DNA from: Thiothrix winogradskyi
Lineage (GTDB): Bacteria; Pseudomonadota; Gammaproteobacteria; Thiotrichales; Thiotrichaceae
Length of the DNA stretch: 64,000 nucleotides
Assembly: GCF_021650935.1 (NCBI RefSeq)
Contig: NZ_CP091244.1
Coordinates: 558,001-622,000 of the forward strand
Direction of reading: 5' to 3'
The notes below the pieces were generated by a model. That model was given only the letters and a program-made list of their open reading frames with translations, was not told the DNA's origin and searched no databases. Numbering within the stretch: the stretch's first letter is position 1; each line of letters begins with the position of its first letter. The position numbers and the translations under genes were made by a program. This document shows positions 25,375 to 34,952 of the stretch, in pieces.

Positions 25375-26973
25375 TTACGAAGAAGTCAGGGTATTCGTCA
25401 ACGTTTCACTTAACGCTGCTAGACCGGATACTTCCGGCTTTACCAGATCCTGTTGAATATTTTCCCAGAAATCACTGGAGGGTAACGTGTTATGGCTAGG
25501 ATTGGATGGCAACATATCCACTGACCGGCTGAGGGTTTGGATACAGCCCTTGCAATCATCCGAGCGGCAATGGTTGACCAAGGTACCAAAGGTATTCCAT
25601 CCCCCCAGCACCGCAAACTGAGGGGCAGAACGAGCCGCTTTAGCAAATTCACCCTGCCGGAAATAAAATAAGCAAGGCACCACCCGCAGGGGATCAGGGT
25701 AACGCGAATCCAGTCCTGCCAGGTCCCGTAACACGGTGAATGCCAGTTCCCAATGCCGTAGAGCGCACAACCCTACCGCCAGCAAATGCCCTCCAGCATG
25801 ATCAAAGGGATTCACTTGGCGAGCGGTTTCAATTTCCAGCTTGCCCATTTCATAATCGCCGCGATGAAAGCATTCCAATGCGAAAATGCTGTGCGCCAAG
25901 GCATTACCGGGATTGAGTTCTAAGGCGCGAAGTGCCAGACGATGCCATTGAATCTCCAGTGTAGCAGTTGACTCAGTGCGCAACATATAAGCGTACAGGC
26001 ACAATACTGCGTAGTGCAAATGCGCCAAAGCATCATCATGGTAACGCTGAGTGCGGGCTTGGCAAGCCTCCAAAAACGCCTGGAGATTCGCATCCCCCGC
26101 CTTGTCCTGAAGAAAATGGATATGTTCGACCAGAACCCGATAATGACACGGGATGTCACTCTGGGTTTTCCAATAGCGGCTCCAGCAAGCCATCGCAATA
26201 CCCCGATGCAGGCTGAAAATTTCCAGAATTAACTGGCTGAACACGGATTCTAGCGTTACTTGTGCATAATGCAGTGGCAATTGAGCGCTATCCGACCATA
26301 ATTGTTCGCGGGTCAGCGTGTGGAACAAAACAAACTTGAGGCTAAACCCAGCCTCTGCCACTTCTGCGGTACATTGCAATAGAAAGTCTGCCTGATGCTG
26401 CTGCCAAGCCACCTCCAGCTCATCCACCTTATGCCCTTTGGGCTGACTGACTCGTGCTAGGGCGATGCGAATTTCACGAAAATTACCCAAGGTCATCGGC
26501 AATAACGAACGTAGGTTGTAGACCAAACCGCGCAAAGCATCATCCCGAATCAATTCAGTATCGGGGTAACTAATATGCACCTTAGGCCCTTGCGACTGAA
26601 TACTTTTCGGGGAAAAGTGTTGTACTGCCGGTAGCGCATTGGGTTGGAGACTCTCAAAACCGGGCTGATAACTGCCGCTGGGTAACATAATTCGGTGCTT
26701 ACTATGGCGACCTTCACTGGCGTAATACTCTTCCAGCAATTTACGCACCCGACCCGCCTCTACCCGTACCGCCGGGTTATCCGTAGGGCAAAAATCTGCT
26801 GGTTTTCCTAATGCCTCAATCGCAATACCGTATTGGGTTATTTTTTCACCCCGACCTACTAGGGTCTCCTCAACAATATACGTCAAGAAATTACATGCTT
26901 GTTTCTTATTCTCCAATAATCGACTAGCTAATATTTGACTGAGTTCTTTTTGAATCCATTCTTTTTCTTCCAT
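25375..26973 (-). CDS. Winged-helix-like/TPR-type regulator of unknown function
   Basis: The N-terminal 110 residues carry a pattern known from putative regulators of the adenylate-cyclase/TolB-associated type: ASRLLENKKQACNFLTYIVE, then NPAVRVEAGRVRKLLEEYYA and IMLPSGSYQPGFE. The C-terminal 300 residues are helical with TPR-like repeats, for example ALRALELNPGNALAHSIFAL. There is no membrane segment. I chose the ATG at 26973; a TTG 30 nt upstream would add MFFIKKKIYF. It is divergent from a pseudokinase-like gene across about 400 bp of AT-rich DNA and may control it. Function is not recognised beyond this. Confidence 0.6.
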   Translation of the reverse strand: MEEKEWIQKELSQILASRLLENKKQACNFLTYIVEETLVGRGEKITQYGIAIEALGKPADFCPTDNPAVRVEAGRVRKLLEEYYASEGRHSKHRIMLPSGSYQPGFESLQPNALPAVQHFSPKSIQSQGPKVHISYPDTELIRDDALRGLVYNLRSLLPMTLGNFREIRIALARVSQPKGHKVDELEVAWQQHQADFLLQCTAEVAEAGFSLKFVLFHTLTREQLWSDSAQLPLHYAQVTLESVFSQLILEIFSLHRGIAMACWSRYWKTQSDIPCHYRVLVEHIHFLQDKAGDANLQAFLEACQARTQRYHDDALAHLHYAVLCLYAYMLRTESTATLEIQWHRLALRALELNPGNALAHSIFALECFHRGDYEMGKLEIETARQVNPFDHAGGHLLAVGLCALRHWELAFTVLRDLAGLDSRYPDPLRVVPCLFYFRQGEFAKAARSAPQFAVLGGWNTFGTLVNHCRSDDCKGCIQTLSRSVDMLPSNPSHNTLPSSDFWENIQQDLVKPEVSGLAALSETLTNTLTSS

Positions 26974-27382
26974 AAAATATATTTTCTTCTTGATAAAAAA
27001 CAACTAGCTTATCTAATGAGCAACTATTACTGAACCATAGGGTCGCAATAGTTGCATGAAAGCCACACGTCAACAAGATGTTAATTGTCACGCTTAGTAA
27101 CGCATGAGCAGTCGCCTTTATTTTTACATATTTTCAAAAATTTAAAGAACTCAGCTCTTGTATTCTGAGTAAGTTTTGTGATTTTTCAGTGCTCGGAAAT
27201 CCCTTTGCTGTTACGGGTAACACGGGGGTTTTACTTGGCTTTTATGAAGGCAAGGTTAAGCTATTACTAATATTCACAGGGTATCAGGAAGCATTCTCAA
27301 ATTGGGCGATGATGACTTCATCAATTAATTATCCTACTATTTTAATATTTTCAATATTTTTCACACGAAATGGAGTGATGAC
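26974..27382. other. AT-rich divergent intergenic region
   Basis: These 409 bp separate the winged-helix/TPR gene and the pseudokinase-like gene. The DNA is AT-rich and would hold the promoters of both. A short frame at 27189-27395 has no convincing start, no family match and overlaps the downstream gene, so I do not call it. No inverted repeat or RNA gene stood out. Confidence 0.6.
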
Positions 27383-28657
27383 ATGGGGGCTTTGATTGAT
27401 TCCGGCAAACACCTTGTCCTGAATAATCGCTATGCATTATTAGGCTGCATAGCGGTATCGGGCGCAGGAAAAATCTACCGGGGACGCGATCTGGAACAGG
27501 TCAAATACCAAGGGCTGGAGTCGCGCATTTTGATTCATGTATTGCCGCATCAAGCATCCCAGTGGGCATTGGATGAGCTATTCCAACACATCAGCAGCAC
27601 TACCCAACACCTTGCGTTGCCTTGGATCCTCGCGCCATTGGCTTACGGGCACGACAATGGTCAGGCTTATGTCGTTCTGGAAAGCCCGGATACTTGGGAA
27701 CTCCAAAGCTTCCTCACGCAAGCCGGACAACAATCGCCTTGCCATCAAAATGCTTCAAAAAACCTCAAACCATTGATTAAAAAACGGTATCTGGATGAGC
27801 ACCTGGATCCGGCTTTGTTGCTGTGCGTTGCAGGAACAAACGTGCATGTACTGGCAACCGCCTTATCACCCCAAGTTCAGCAGTTGGAAAAACGCGGCAC
27901 ACACCGTGTGATACCCCGTAAACACATCGGTCATGCGCTAATGACAGGCTCACTATTGGCCTTGTTCGGTATTTTTACCGCCGTGGCGGGCAATGCTGTC
28001 CTGGAAACCGTTGTATCCCCCAATGAACCCATGCAACTGGCAGCGCTTGCGCCGTTGGAAATAGCGAATGTCTTACCGGTGAACCGGGAGCAACAGGTCT
28101 ATAAAGACACACCGATCATGGAGGTTAATCCGCTGCCGGTTAACAAAGTTGAATCAAAAATGGTTACTCCGCCAGTAGCGGCTAAACCCACAGTAAAGCG
28201 CCAGCCCTTGCCCTCGCAGCCGCCAGCCACCGCAGAACCAGCGCCTGCAAAAAAAGCAACACCCACCGCTATGCCAGAGGAAACACCCACCGAGCAAATA
28301 CCAAACACTGGCATAGCGTCACCCCAAGCGGATGACAGTATTGATAGCCTGATCCAACAGGCGTATGCCGCAATGGATGCCGGACACCTAGGGCATAGCA
28401 GTAACAGTGCGCTACATTTCACCCGAAAATTACGGGGGCAATCACCGAATCATCCCCAAGTGGCACGCTTGGGACAGGAAATGGCAGCCGCCACCCTACG
28501 GCAAATACGTGTAGCGTTACAAGCCCAGAACCTTGAGCAGACAGAGCGTTTGTTACCCATGAGCCGTCAACTGATCCAAGAGTTTAATCTGAACCACTTA
28601 CAAGCGGCGCAACAGGTGTTGGAGGACAAAACACTGGAGTTGCGCACGCATTTGTAA
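27383..28657 (+). CDS. Membrane-anchored pseudokinase-like protein
   Basis: Residues about 10-115 look like a protein-kinase N-lobe: NNRYALLGCIAVSGAGKIYR, then a GRDL-like segment and YVVLESPDTWELQSFL. The invariant lysine of VAIK is replaced (ILIHVLP), and no HRD or DFG motif follows, so it is probably inactive. One transmembrane helix lies near residue 190 (ALMTGSLLALFGIFTAVAGNAV), then a Pro/Ala/Thr-rich stretch to about residue 315, and a helical C-terminus with coiled-coil character. A GGAG site lies 10 nt before the ATG. It is divergent from the winged-helix/TPR gene. A sensing or scaffold role is inferred. Confidence 0.5.
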   Translation: MGALIDSGKHLVLNNRYALLGCIAVSGAGKIYRGRDLEQVKYQGLESRILIHVLPHQASQWALDELFQHISSTTQHLALPWILAPLAYGHDNGQAYVVLESPDTWELQSFLTQAGQQSPCHQNASKNLKPLIKKRYLDEHLDPALLLCVAGTNVHVLATALSPQVQQLEKRGTHRVIPRKHIGHALMTGSLLALFGIFTAVAGNAVLETVVSPNEPMQLAALAPLEIANVLPVNREQQVYKDTPIMEVNPLPVNKVESKMVTPPVAAKPTVKRQPLPSQPPATAEPAPAKKATPTAMPEETPTEQIPNTGIASPQADDSIDSLIQQAYAAMDAGHLGHSSNSALHFTRKLRGQSPNHPQVARLGQEMAAATLRQIRVALQAQNLEQTERLLPMSRQLIQEFNLNHLQAAQQVLEDKTLELRTHL

Positions 28658-28663
28658 ATCCGC

Positions 28664-30514
28664 TTATTTTTCCAACTGCGTTACGTCACGCACCGCGCCG
28701 CGTGAAGCCGATGTGGTCATTGCCGCATACGCCTTCAACGCGGCACTCACGTAACGTTCACGGTTCACTGGCTTCCAAGCTGCTTTGCCTTGTGCATCCA
28801 TCGCCGCACGCCGGGTTGCCAACACTTCATCGCTAACACGCACATTGATGGTACGGTTGGGGATGTCGATGTCGATCATATCGCCTTCTTCCACCAAGCC
28901 AATCGCGCCGCCTTCTGCTGCTTCCGGTGAAACATGCCCGATGGACAAACCCGATGTGCCGCCGGAAAAACGCCCATCCGTAATCAACGCACACGCTTTA
29001 CCCAAGCCTTTGGACTTGATGTAGGAAGTGGGGTAAAGCATTTCCTGCATTCCGGGGCCGCCGCGTGGGCCTTCGTAACGGATCAATACAATGTCACCCG
29101 CGACGATTTTATCACCCAGAATGCCTGCTACCGCGTCATCTTGCGATTCAAAAATACGCGCAGGGCCGGAGAATTTGAGGATACTATCATCCACCCCAGC
29201 GGTTTTGACCACACAACCATCCAGCGCGATATTGCCGAATAACACCGCCAAGCCGCCTTCAAGGCTGTAAGCGTGGGCTTTGTCGCGGATACAGCCGTTT
29301 TCGCGGTCAATATCCAACGTGTCCCAGCGTTTGCTTTGGCTGAACGCCACTTGTGTCGGCACATTGCCGGGGCCTGCGCGGAAAAACTCATGGCGTTTCG
29401 CATCATTGGTCAAACGCACATCCCACAATGACAAAGCTTCTGCCATATTGGTCGCATGAACAGTACCGACTTCACGGTGCAACAATCCGGCGCGGTCAAG
29501 TTCACCGAGAATGCCGAATACGCCACCCGCACGGTGTACGTCTTCCATGTGATAAAGCTGGGTAGAAGGTGCTACTTTGCACAATTGCGGCACTTTGCGT
29601 GACAAGCGATCAATGTCGTTCATGGTGAAATTCACCCCTGCCTCTTCCGCCGCTGCCAGCAAATGCAGGATGGTATTGGTAGACCCCCCCATCGCAATGT
29701 CCAAACACATCGCGTTTTCAAACGCCTCAAACGAGGCAATCGAGCGCGGTAACACGGATGCATCATCCTGTTCGTAATAACGTTTCGCCAAGCCCACAAT
29801 GATGCGTCCGGCTTCGAGGAACAAACGCTTGCGGTCGGAATGCGTCGCCAGCGTCGAACCATTCCCCGGCAAACTCAAACCGAGTGCTTCGGTCAAGCAG
29901 TTCATTGAGTTAGCAGTAAACATGCCCGAACACGAGCCGCAGGTTGGGCAGGCGGAACGTTCCATCGTTTCCACGTTTTCGTCGCTTTCGGCACTGTTGG
30001 CGGCGGACACCATTGCATCCACCAAGTCCAGTTTCACCAGTTTGCCACCGATGACCGCTTTGCCGGATTCCATCGGCCCGCCGGAGACGAAAACGGTGGG
30101 AATGTTCAAGCGCATGGCGGCATTTAACATCCCCGGCGTAATTTTGTCGCAGTTGGAAATGCACACCAGCGCGTCGGCACAATGCGCGTTGACCATGTAT
30201 TCCACTGCATCAGCGATCAGCTCGCGGGACGGCAGCGAATACAACATCCCGCCATGCCCCATTGCAATGCCATCATCCACCGCAATCGTGTTGAATTCTT
30301 TGGCGACACCGCCAGCGGCTTCAATTTCACGCGCTACCAGTTGCCCCATGTCTTTGAGGTGGACATGCCCCGGTACAAACTGGGTGAATGAGTTGGCAAT
30401 GGCGATAATGGGTTTCTGGAAGTCTGCATCGGTCATGCCGGTAGCACGCCACAAAGCGCGTGCGCCAGCCATATTGCGACCACCAGTGGAAGTGCGGGAA
30501 CGGTAAACGGGCAT
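28664..30514 (-). CDS. ilvD: Dihydroxy-acid dehydratase
   Basis: IlvD dehydrates 2,3-dihydroxy acids to 2-keto acids in valine, leucine, isoleucine and pantothenate synthesis. The 616-residue protein has the Fe-S cluster cysteines in ISNCDKITPGML and ACPTCGSCSGMFTANSMNCL, plus RTSTGGRNMAGARALWR at the start and FSGGTSGLSIGHVSPEAA near the end. Length and motifs are typical of the E. coli-type enzyme. It ends 6 nt from the convergent pseudokinase-like gene. Confidence 0.98.
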   Translation of the reverse strand: MPVYRSRTSTGGRNMAGARALWRATGMTDADFQKPIIAIANSFTQFVPGHVHLKDMGQLVAREIEAAGGVAKEFNTIAVDDGIAMGHGGMLYSLPSRELIADAVEYMVNAHCADALVCISNCDKITPGMLNAAMRLNIPTVFVSGGPMESGKAVIGGKLVKLDLVDAMVSAANSAESDENVETMERSACPTCGSCSGMFTANSMNCLTEALGLSLPGNGSTLATHSDRKRLFLEAGRIIVGLAKRYYEQDDASVLPRSIASFEAFENAMCLDIAMGGSTNTILHLLAAAEEAGVNFTMNDIDRLSRKVPQLCKVAPSTQLYHMEDVHRAGGVFGILGELDRAGLLHREVGTVHATNMAEALSLWDVRLTNDAKRHEFFRAGPGNVPTQVAFSQSKRWDTLDIDRENGCIRDKAHAYSLEGGLAVLFGNIALDGCVVKTAGVDDSILKFSGPARIFESQDDAVAGILGDKIVAGDIVLIRYEGPRGGPGMQEMLYPTSYIKSKGLGKACALITDGRFSGGTSGLSIGHVSPEAAEGGAIGLVEEGDMIDIDIPNRTINVRVSDEVLATRRAAMDAQGKAAWKPVNRERYVSAALKAYAAMTTSASRGAVRDVTQLEK

Positions 30515-30625
30515 GGTGTACTCCTGACAACATCTTGCAAAGCGGCATTCTAACGCGGGGAAGGCAGCACGTCATAATCAAACCACTAAAGAGGTACAAA
30601 TTTTGCCTTCTGATCGGTAGTTTGG

Positions 30626-31165
30626 TTAATGCGCAGGTTTACCTTCATTTTGGTAAGCGGTCAAAAACTCATGCGGATTCACGTAAAACACCTGCTCCAA
30701 ACCCAATGGCTGTTCTGCTTTCCATTCCGTGACCAGCGGTGGCAGGCTACGAATGGAGTAATACAAATTAGCCGCTACGGGTTTGGCTTGTTTAGCCGTA
30801 CCAATGGTGCCAATTTTCTCACCTGTTTTAACCCAAGAGGCTGGTTTAACCTCAACCTTGTCGAGATTGGCATAGTGGTGCAGCCGCCATTTCGCGCCCA
30901 ACACCCAAACTGAACTTTCACCTTGCGGGGTATCTTCACGGTAAAGCACTAAGCCACTGGTAACAGCTACGACGGCAGCACCTTGGTCGGCAAAAATATT
31001 GATGCCTTTTTGCGCACTAATGCCGCCAACTTTGTAGCCGTACACGGCAGGGCTACCCGCATAGGGTTTGGCGTTGGCAACGGGTACGTGACGGTCTTCG
31101 GGTATCCAGTACCCAATCATAAAGATGGTAAGCGCTAACAAAAGTAGCAGAGGTTTCTTGTTCAT
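30626..31165 (-). CDS. Secreted M23-like peptidase-fold protein, metal site degenerate
   Basis: A signal peptide or anchor (MNKKPLLLLLALTIFMIGYW) precedes an M23/LytM-like domain of about 120 residues with GINIFADQGAAVVAVTSGLVL and WRLHHYANLDKVEVKPASWV. Active M23 enzymes have a histidine in HxxxD of the first motif; here the equivalent reads KGINIFAD, so the first zinc ligand is missing. HHYANL keeps the later histidine pair. The protein is therefore probably a binding or scaffold factor, not an active peptidase. I chose the ATG at 31165; a frame start at 31174 adds MCI. Confidence 0.6.
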   Translation of the reverse strand: MNKKPLLLLLALTIFMIGYWIPEDRHVPVANAKPYAGSPAVYGYKVGGISAQKGINIFADQGAAVVAVTSGLVLYREDTPQGESSVWVLGAKWRLHHYANLDKVEVKPASWVKTGEKIGTIGTAKQAKPVAANLYYSIRSLPPLVTEWKAEQPLGLEQVFYVNPHEFLTAYQNEGKPAH

Positions 31166-31309
31166 TATACACACCCTAGTATCCCTTCCTGTCGGCTGTT
31201 GTTATTTTTTGTGACAGGCAGTTCGGATTGAAAGTTCAAATTTTTATATAGCGTATAATAAAATAATTTGTTGATGCAAAAAACCTTTTTCGGAAGAGTG
31301 GCTTGTTGT

Positions 31310-32140
31310 TCAATTCTTTATTAGGATTTGCTTAATTTCTTTAATCGTGGGCTGCCAAGTGGACGGCACATTACCCTCCCAATCCGTTAGGTATTTATTC
31401 AAGGTTTTATCCCCGCTATCGTCACCGAGATTTAAATAATTCAGCGTCATCCAGGTCTCTGGATTGGATGAAAAAATAGGCAGCAATTGATTGGCAACCA
31501 ACTCGTTGAGGTCACGACCTTGGGCGTAGGGGTCAGCACTCAGCGTTTTGGCATAGGCTTGATACCACTTGGGCAACTTCATGCTTTTAGGAAGCTGGCG
31601 ATGTGCCTGTTTCACCATATCTTGCTGGTATTCTAGGAATTTAGGGGCATATTCCTGCCAATGTGGGTAGGGCGGATTCGTTTCCCAGTGTTGAGCCATT
31701 TTTTCCAGTGCAAACAAACTGAACGCTTCACACAAAGACTCTTCAAGCCATTGCTGACGGGTGATGTTATTCGGGGCAAGATCGTAATTGGACATCAAAT
31801 GACACATTTCGTGGGAAAATTGATAAGCCAGTTGCGCCCAGTAACGCCCCTGAACATTGAGCATCACGATATATTCGTCATTTGGGCTTTTTTCATAGAT
31901 AGCAATGGGACCGCTTTTATCATTCCTGACGATAACATTGCCAAAATTGCGCCCCGCCATATACGGTGAAATAACCTCAATGACCGAAGTCAGGACGGCT
32001 TTTATGTCATCCGAATTGGCATCCCCCCACTCACTTTCTACCTGAACCTGTGCAGGGGCGACCAAGGCATGTAAGTGCAACGGGCTAAACAACAGCAATA
32101 ACAATGACAGTGCCAGCAAGTACGTTTTCACAGGGCGCAT
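31310..32140 (-). CDS. Secreted gluzincin-like metalloprotease
   Basis: A signal peptide (MRPVKTYLLALSLLLLLFSP) is followed by a region with the zinc motif HEMCHLM near residue 110 and a downstream glutamate in WLEESLCEAFSLFAL, the pattern of gluzincin peptidases. The protein would act outside the cytoplasm. Substrate and family are not recognised. I chose the ATG at 32140, because the longer frame starts at a TTG. The gene follows 135 bp after the M23-like gene region on the same strand, and the two may be related in role. Confidence 0.62.
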   Translation of the reverse strand: MRPVKTYLLALSLLLLLFSPLHLHALVAPAQVQVESEWGDANSDDIKAVLTSVIEVISPYMAGRNFGNVIVRNDKSGPIAIYEKSPNDEYIVMLNVQGRYWAQLAYQFSHEMCHLMSNYDLAPNNITRQQWLEESLCEAFSLFALEKMAQHWETNPPYPHWQEYAPKFLEYQQDMVKQAHRQLPKSMKLPKWYQAYAKTLSADPYAQGRDLNELVANQLLPIFSSNPETWMTLNYLNLGDDSGDKTLNKYLTDWEGNVPSTWQPTIKEIKQILIKN

Positions 32141-32387
32141 AGGGTCACTCAATTAAGTTAGGGGGATTCAAGATTGGTTTTAAGGGTCTATTCTGACGCG
32201 ACAGTGAGAGTTGAAAAGCCTGCATCCTGTTAACCGGTAGCGGAAACGCGATAGTCGTATTTCCAGTGAAAATATCGCAGCAAGTTTTGCTAAAAACCTT
32301 AAGCCGCTGGGGGTTTACTCAAGGCTTGCAGAAGTTTGGCACTATGCTTGGCGGATTCGTTCAACCATGAATTTACGGAGAAAACCG

Positions 32388-33338
32388 ATGAGTGTGGATA
32401 TTAAACAATTATTTGACGCAGAACCGCAGTCGCCTTTGTATGTTGCCATTAACCGCGTACTGGTTAAAAACGACCCGAATCTGATGAGCATGATGAAACA
32501 AGCCAGTTCTAAAATGTGCTTGGCAACCGCATTAACCCCCGGCTTTCGCGGCTTTGACCTAATGCGCCAAATGGGTGCTTGCCCAATGGGGATGCGTTGG
32601 GCAGCGAATACCGACATGGGACAAGCCCTGTCACACATCTGGATTGATCAATTTACCTACTGGGATAGCTGGCAAGCCCACGAGGCTTTCCATGAAACCT
32701 TTGAAGACGTGGTGGTGGATGCCTGTGCACGTTGCGGTGAGGTATTACTGGAAGGCCCCGAAGAACCCGTCTATCGGGTGGTACACAGCAGTTTGCCCAA
32801 ATTGATTTCGCAAAACCAATGGCTGCAAAAGCATTTGCAAGGCACGGCTGCCGGTTATGCAATTGATTCGGGTAAAACCGTGACGGTCATGGCGACTCAC
32901 CGCATTAAGCCGGGAAAAGAAGCCGAGTTTGAAGCGGCTGAAATTCAAACGATGGAAAAGCTCAAAGAAAGTACCGGCATGGTCGGGTATATGATCCTCA
33001 AGCGTATCGGGCAATCTACTCTTGGCAGTGGTCACGCCACCGTGGCATCCATGCTGGAAGACATGAAAGACAGTTCCGGGAGCAAGCTCAAACGTACCGC
33101 CGAGGTCTGGGAAGGTTATACCCTGCCTGCCGAATATCTGGTGATGGTGGAATGGGAAAGTTTGTGTGATGCCCAAGGCGGTATGCCGCATGTGAACGTC
33201 AAACCGGAATTGCTGTTTATTCACGGCCCCAAAGTATTGGATAACTGCTTGGCTATGCCCACCGTGCGCCTGTCCACCTCGATGTTTCAGGAGCAAACCT
33301 ACCGCGAAGTGCTGAATCAAGCATCAGCTCAGGGGTAG
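32388..33338 (+). CDS. sor: Sulfur oxygenase reductase homologue
   Basis: SOR enzymes disproportionate elemental sulfur with oxygen to sulfite, thiosulfate and sulfide. This 316-residue protein matches the archaeal SOR layout. The core cysteine sits in KMCLATALTPGFRGFD (Cys44). The iron site sits in HEAFHETFE (His98, His102) and EEPVYRV (Glu126), and the paired cysteines are in CARC (113, 116), equal to CYSC in the Acidianus enzyme. The GxxxMxxW segment and a second ferredoxin-like half (HRIKPGKEAEFEAAEIQTME) also align. I chose the ATG at 32388, which has GGAG 10 nt upstream; a longer frame begins at 32367. The last 15 nt overlap a convergent histidine kinase gene. Confidence 0.88.
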   Translation: MSVDIKQLFDAEPQSPLYVAINRVLVKNDPNLMSMMKQASSKMCLATALTPGFRGFDLMRQMGACPMGMRWAANTDMGQALSHIWIDQFTYWDSWQAHEAFHETFEDVVVDACARCGEVLLEGPEEPVYRVVHSSLPKLISQNQWLQKHLQGTAAGYAIDSGKTVTVMATHRIKPGKEAEFEAAEIQTMEKLKESTGMVGYMILKRIGQSTLGSGHATVASMLEDMKDSSGSKLKRTAEVWEGYTLPAEYLVMVEWESLCDAQGGMPHVNVKPELLFIHGPKVLDNCLAMPTVRLSTSMFQEQTYREVLNQASAQG

Positions 33339-34952
33339 TTCAAGAATAAATTCCGCCCCGTGTGCAGCATCCCCTAGCCGGATGCTGCCACCGTAAGCTT
33401 TTAGGATGGAAGCAACGATTTCCAGCCCCAAACCCGTGCCGCCTTTGGTGCGTTTGGTGGTGAAAAACGGGGTGAAAATCTTGTCACGGTTCGCCGCAGA
33501 AACGCCTTCCCCATTGTCGTGCAAACGCAAATGCAATGTACCTCCAGCGTGGTGGGCATACACATCCACCTGTTTTGCGCCGTGTTGTAGGCTGTTGTCG
33601 AATAAATTAATCACAATGGTTTCCAGCGCATCCGGGGCAATCGCCAGCGGTGTAGTGGGCAGGGCATTGTGAATCCGCACGGTTAAGCCGCGTTCCTGAT
33701 AACGGTTGTGCAACGCCTTAAACAAGGCAGGCAAGGTGCTGGTTTCGCGGCGGGTTTCCAGTGAATCCGCACGGGCTAATTCCAGCAGGCGGTTCACCAG
33801 TTGTTTGAGGCGCTGGGTATCCGCCAATAAGTTTTGAATGAATTTTTCACGGCGTTCGGTGGGCATGGTATCAATGTGATCATGCAGCAATTCCAATGCG
33901 CCTTGCATCGCCGTCAACGGTGTTTTGAATTCGTGGGAAACGTGGGTGGCAAAGCGGCGGATATAGTCGGAACGTTCCGCCAGCGCGTGGGACATGCCTG
34001 CAAAACTTTCTGACAGTTGGGCAATTTCTTTGGTGACGGGATTCTGGATGGGTTCCACTTCGCGCTGTTCGCCTTGGCGTACCCGTTCGGTTTGCCGCAA
34101 TAACTCGCGGATGGGGCGCGAAATGGTCGACGACACCAATAGAATCAATAATACCGCCAGTACCAATAAGCTCAAGGTAGCAAGCAATACCACGCCCTTA
34201 TTCGCATACAAGTGTTTGATAATATTATTCGGGGTACGCGACAATAGCAACACACCCTGCAAACGTTCGCTCTCAATAATCGGGAACGCCGTGAACACCC
34301 GGATTTGGCTACCCCGGCTGATCGAATACAGCGGCGGCGGCGGTTCGTCAGAAATGCGCTGGCGGATCACGCTGGCGTATTTCCCTTGCAGCGCCTGTTT
34401 GACTTCGGGAATGTGTGCCAGTGACAAACCGATCTCTTCGCGCCCCGCAATCACCGTGCCGTTAGGGTCGAGTAAACGCATACCAGAGAGCGTCACTTGC
34501 TGGGTATCACGCAATATTTGATTCATTTGCTCGCCAATCTGGCGGGCTAAAGGGTCAACGGCTTGGGTGCTGGGGCGGGCTTCGGGGCGCGGCGGCTCAA
34601 TCGGGGCAATTAAATCAACACTGGGCTTAACCGGCGTATAGAACGGGTCATCCAGCGGCTGTTCCCTGGTATACGGCGGATCGGGCTGGGTCAGCGACGT
34701 AGAAAACCGAATATAACCGTACTCGCCACCTTGCTGATGCTGGCGCACCAATTGCCGAAACGTAGCCGCCAGTGCCGCCGCTTGCGAAATCAGTTCCAAC
34801 TCGGTTTGCTGGACTAACTCATTCTCGTAAATACGGAAAAAATACAGCCCACCCAACGGCAGTGCCAATACCGCCAACATCACCAACAGCAGAATACTCC
34901 GCAAGCGGAACAGCGTTTTGCGTGGAAATGGCAGGCGGGCATTTATTGGCAT
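33324..34952 (-). CDS. Sensor histidine kinase, OmpR-system partner
   Basis: The 542-residue membrane kinase has a first helix (residues 14-37), a periplasmic sensor of about 200 residues rich in proline near its middle, a second helix (about 255-278), a HAMP domain, and the kinase core. The phosphorylated histidine lies in VSHEFKTPLTAMQG. The N box is VINLFDNSLQHGA and the G boxes are DNGEGVS and GGTGLGLEI. It overlaps the response-regulator gene by 10 nt, so the two are co-translated. The signal is unknown. It is convergent with sor, which may be chance. Confidence 0.92.
   Translation of the reverse strand: MPINARLPFPRKTLFRLRSILLLVMLAVLALPLGGLYFFRIYENELVQQTELELISQAAALAATFRQLVRQHQQGGEYGYIRFSTSLTQPDPPYTREQPLDDPFYTPVKPSVDLIAPIEPPRPEARPSTQAVDPLARQIGEQMNQILRDTQQVTLSGMRLLDPNGTVIAGREEIGLSLAHIPEVKQALQGKYASVIRQRISDEPPPPLYSISRGSQIRVFTAFPIIESERLQGVLLLSRTPNNIIKHLYANKGVVLLATLSLLVLAVLLILLVSSTISRPIRELLRQTERVRQGEQREVEPIQNPVTKEIAQLSESFAGMSHALAERSDYIRRFATHVSHEFKTPLTAMQGALELLHDHIDTMPTERREKFIQNLLADTQRLKQLVNRLLELARADSLETRRETSTLPALFKALHNRYQERGLTVRIHNALPTTPLAIAPDALETIVINLFDNSLQHGAKQVDVYAHHAGGTLHLRLHDNGEGVSAANRDKIFTPFFTTKRTKGGTGLGLEIVASILKAYGGSIRLGDAAHGAEFILELPLS

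Noticed and set aside
27189..27395. A 68-residue plus-strand frame before the pseudokinase gene
   Set aside because: It has no good start or family match and overlaps the next gene, which has a strong ribosome-binding site.
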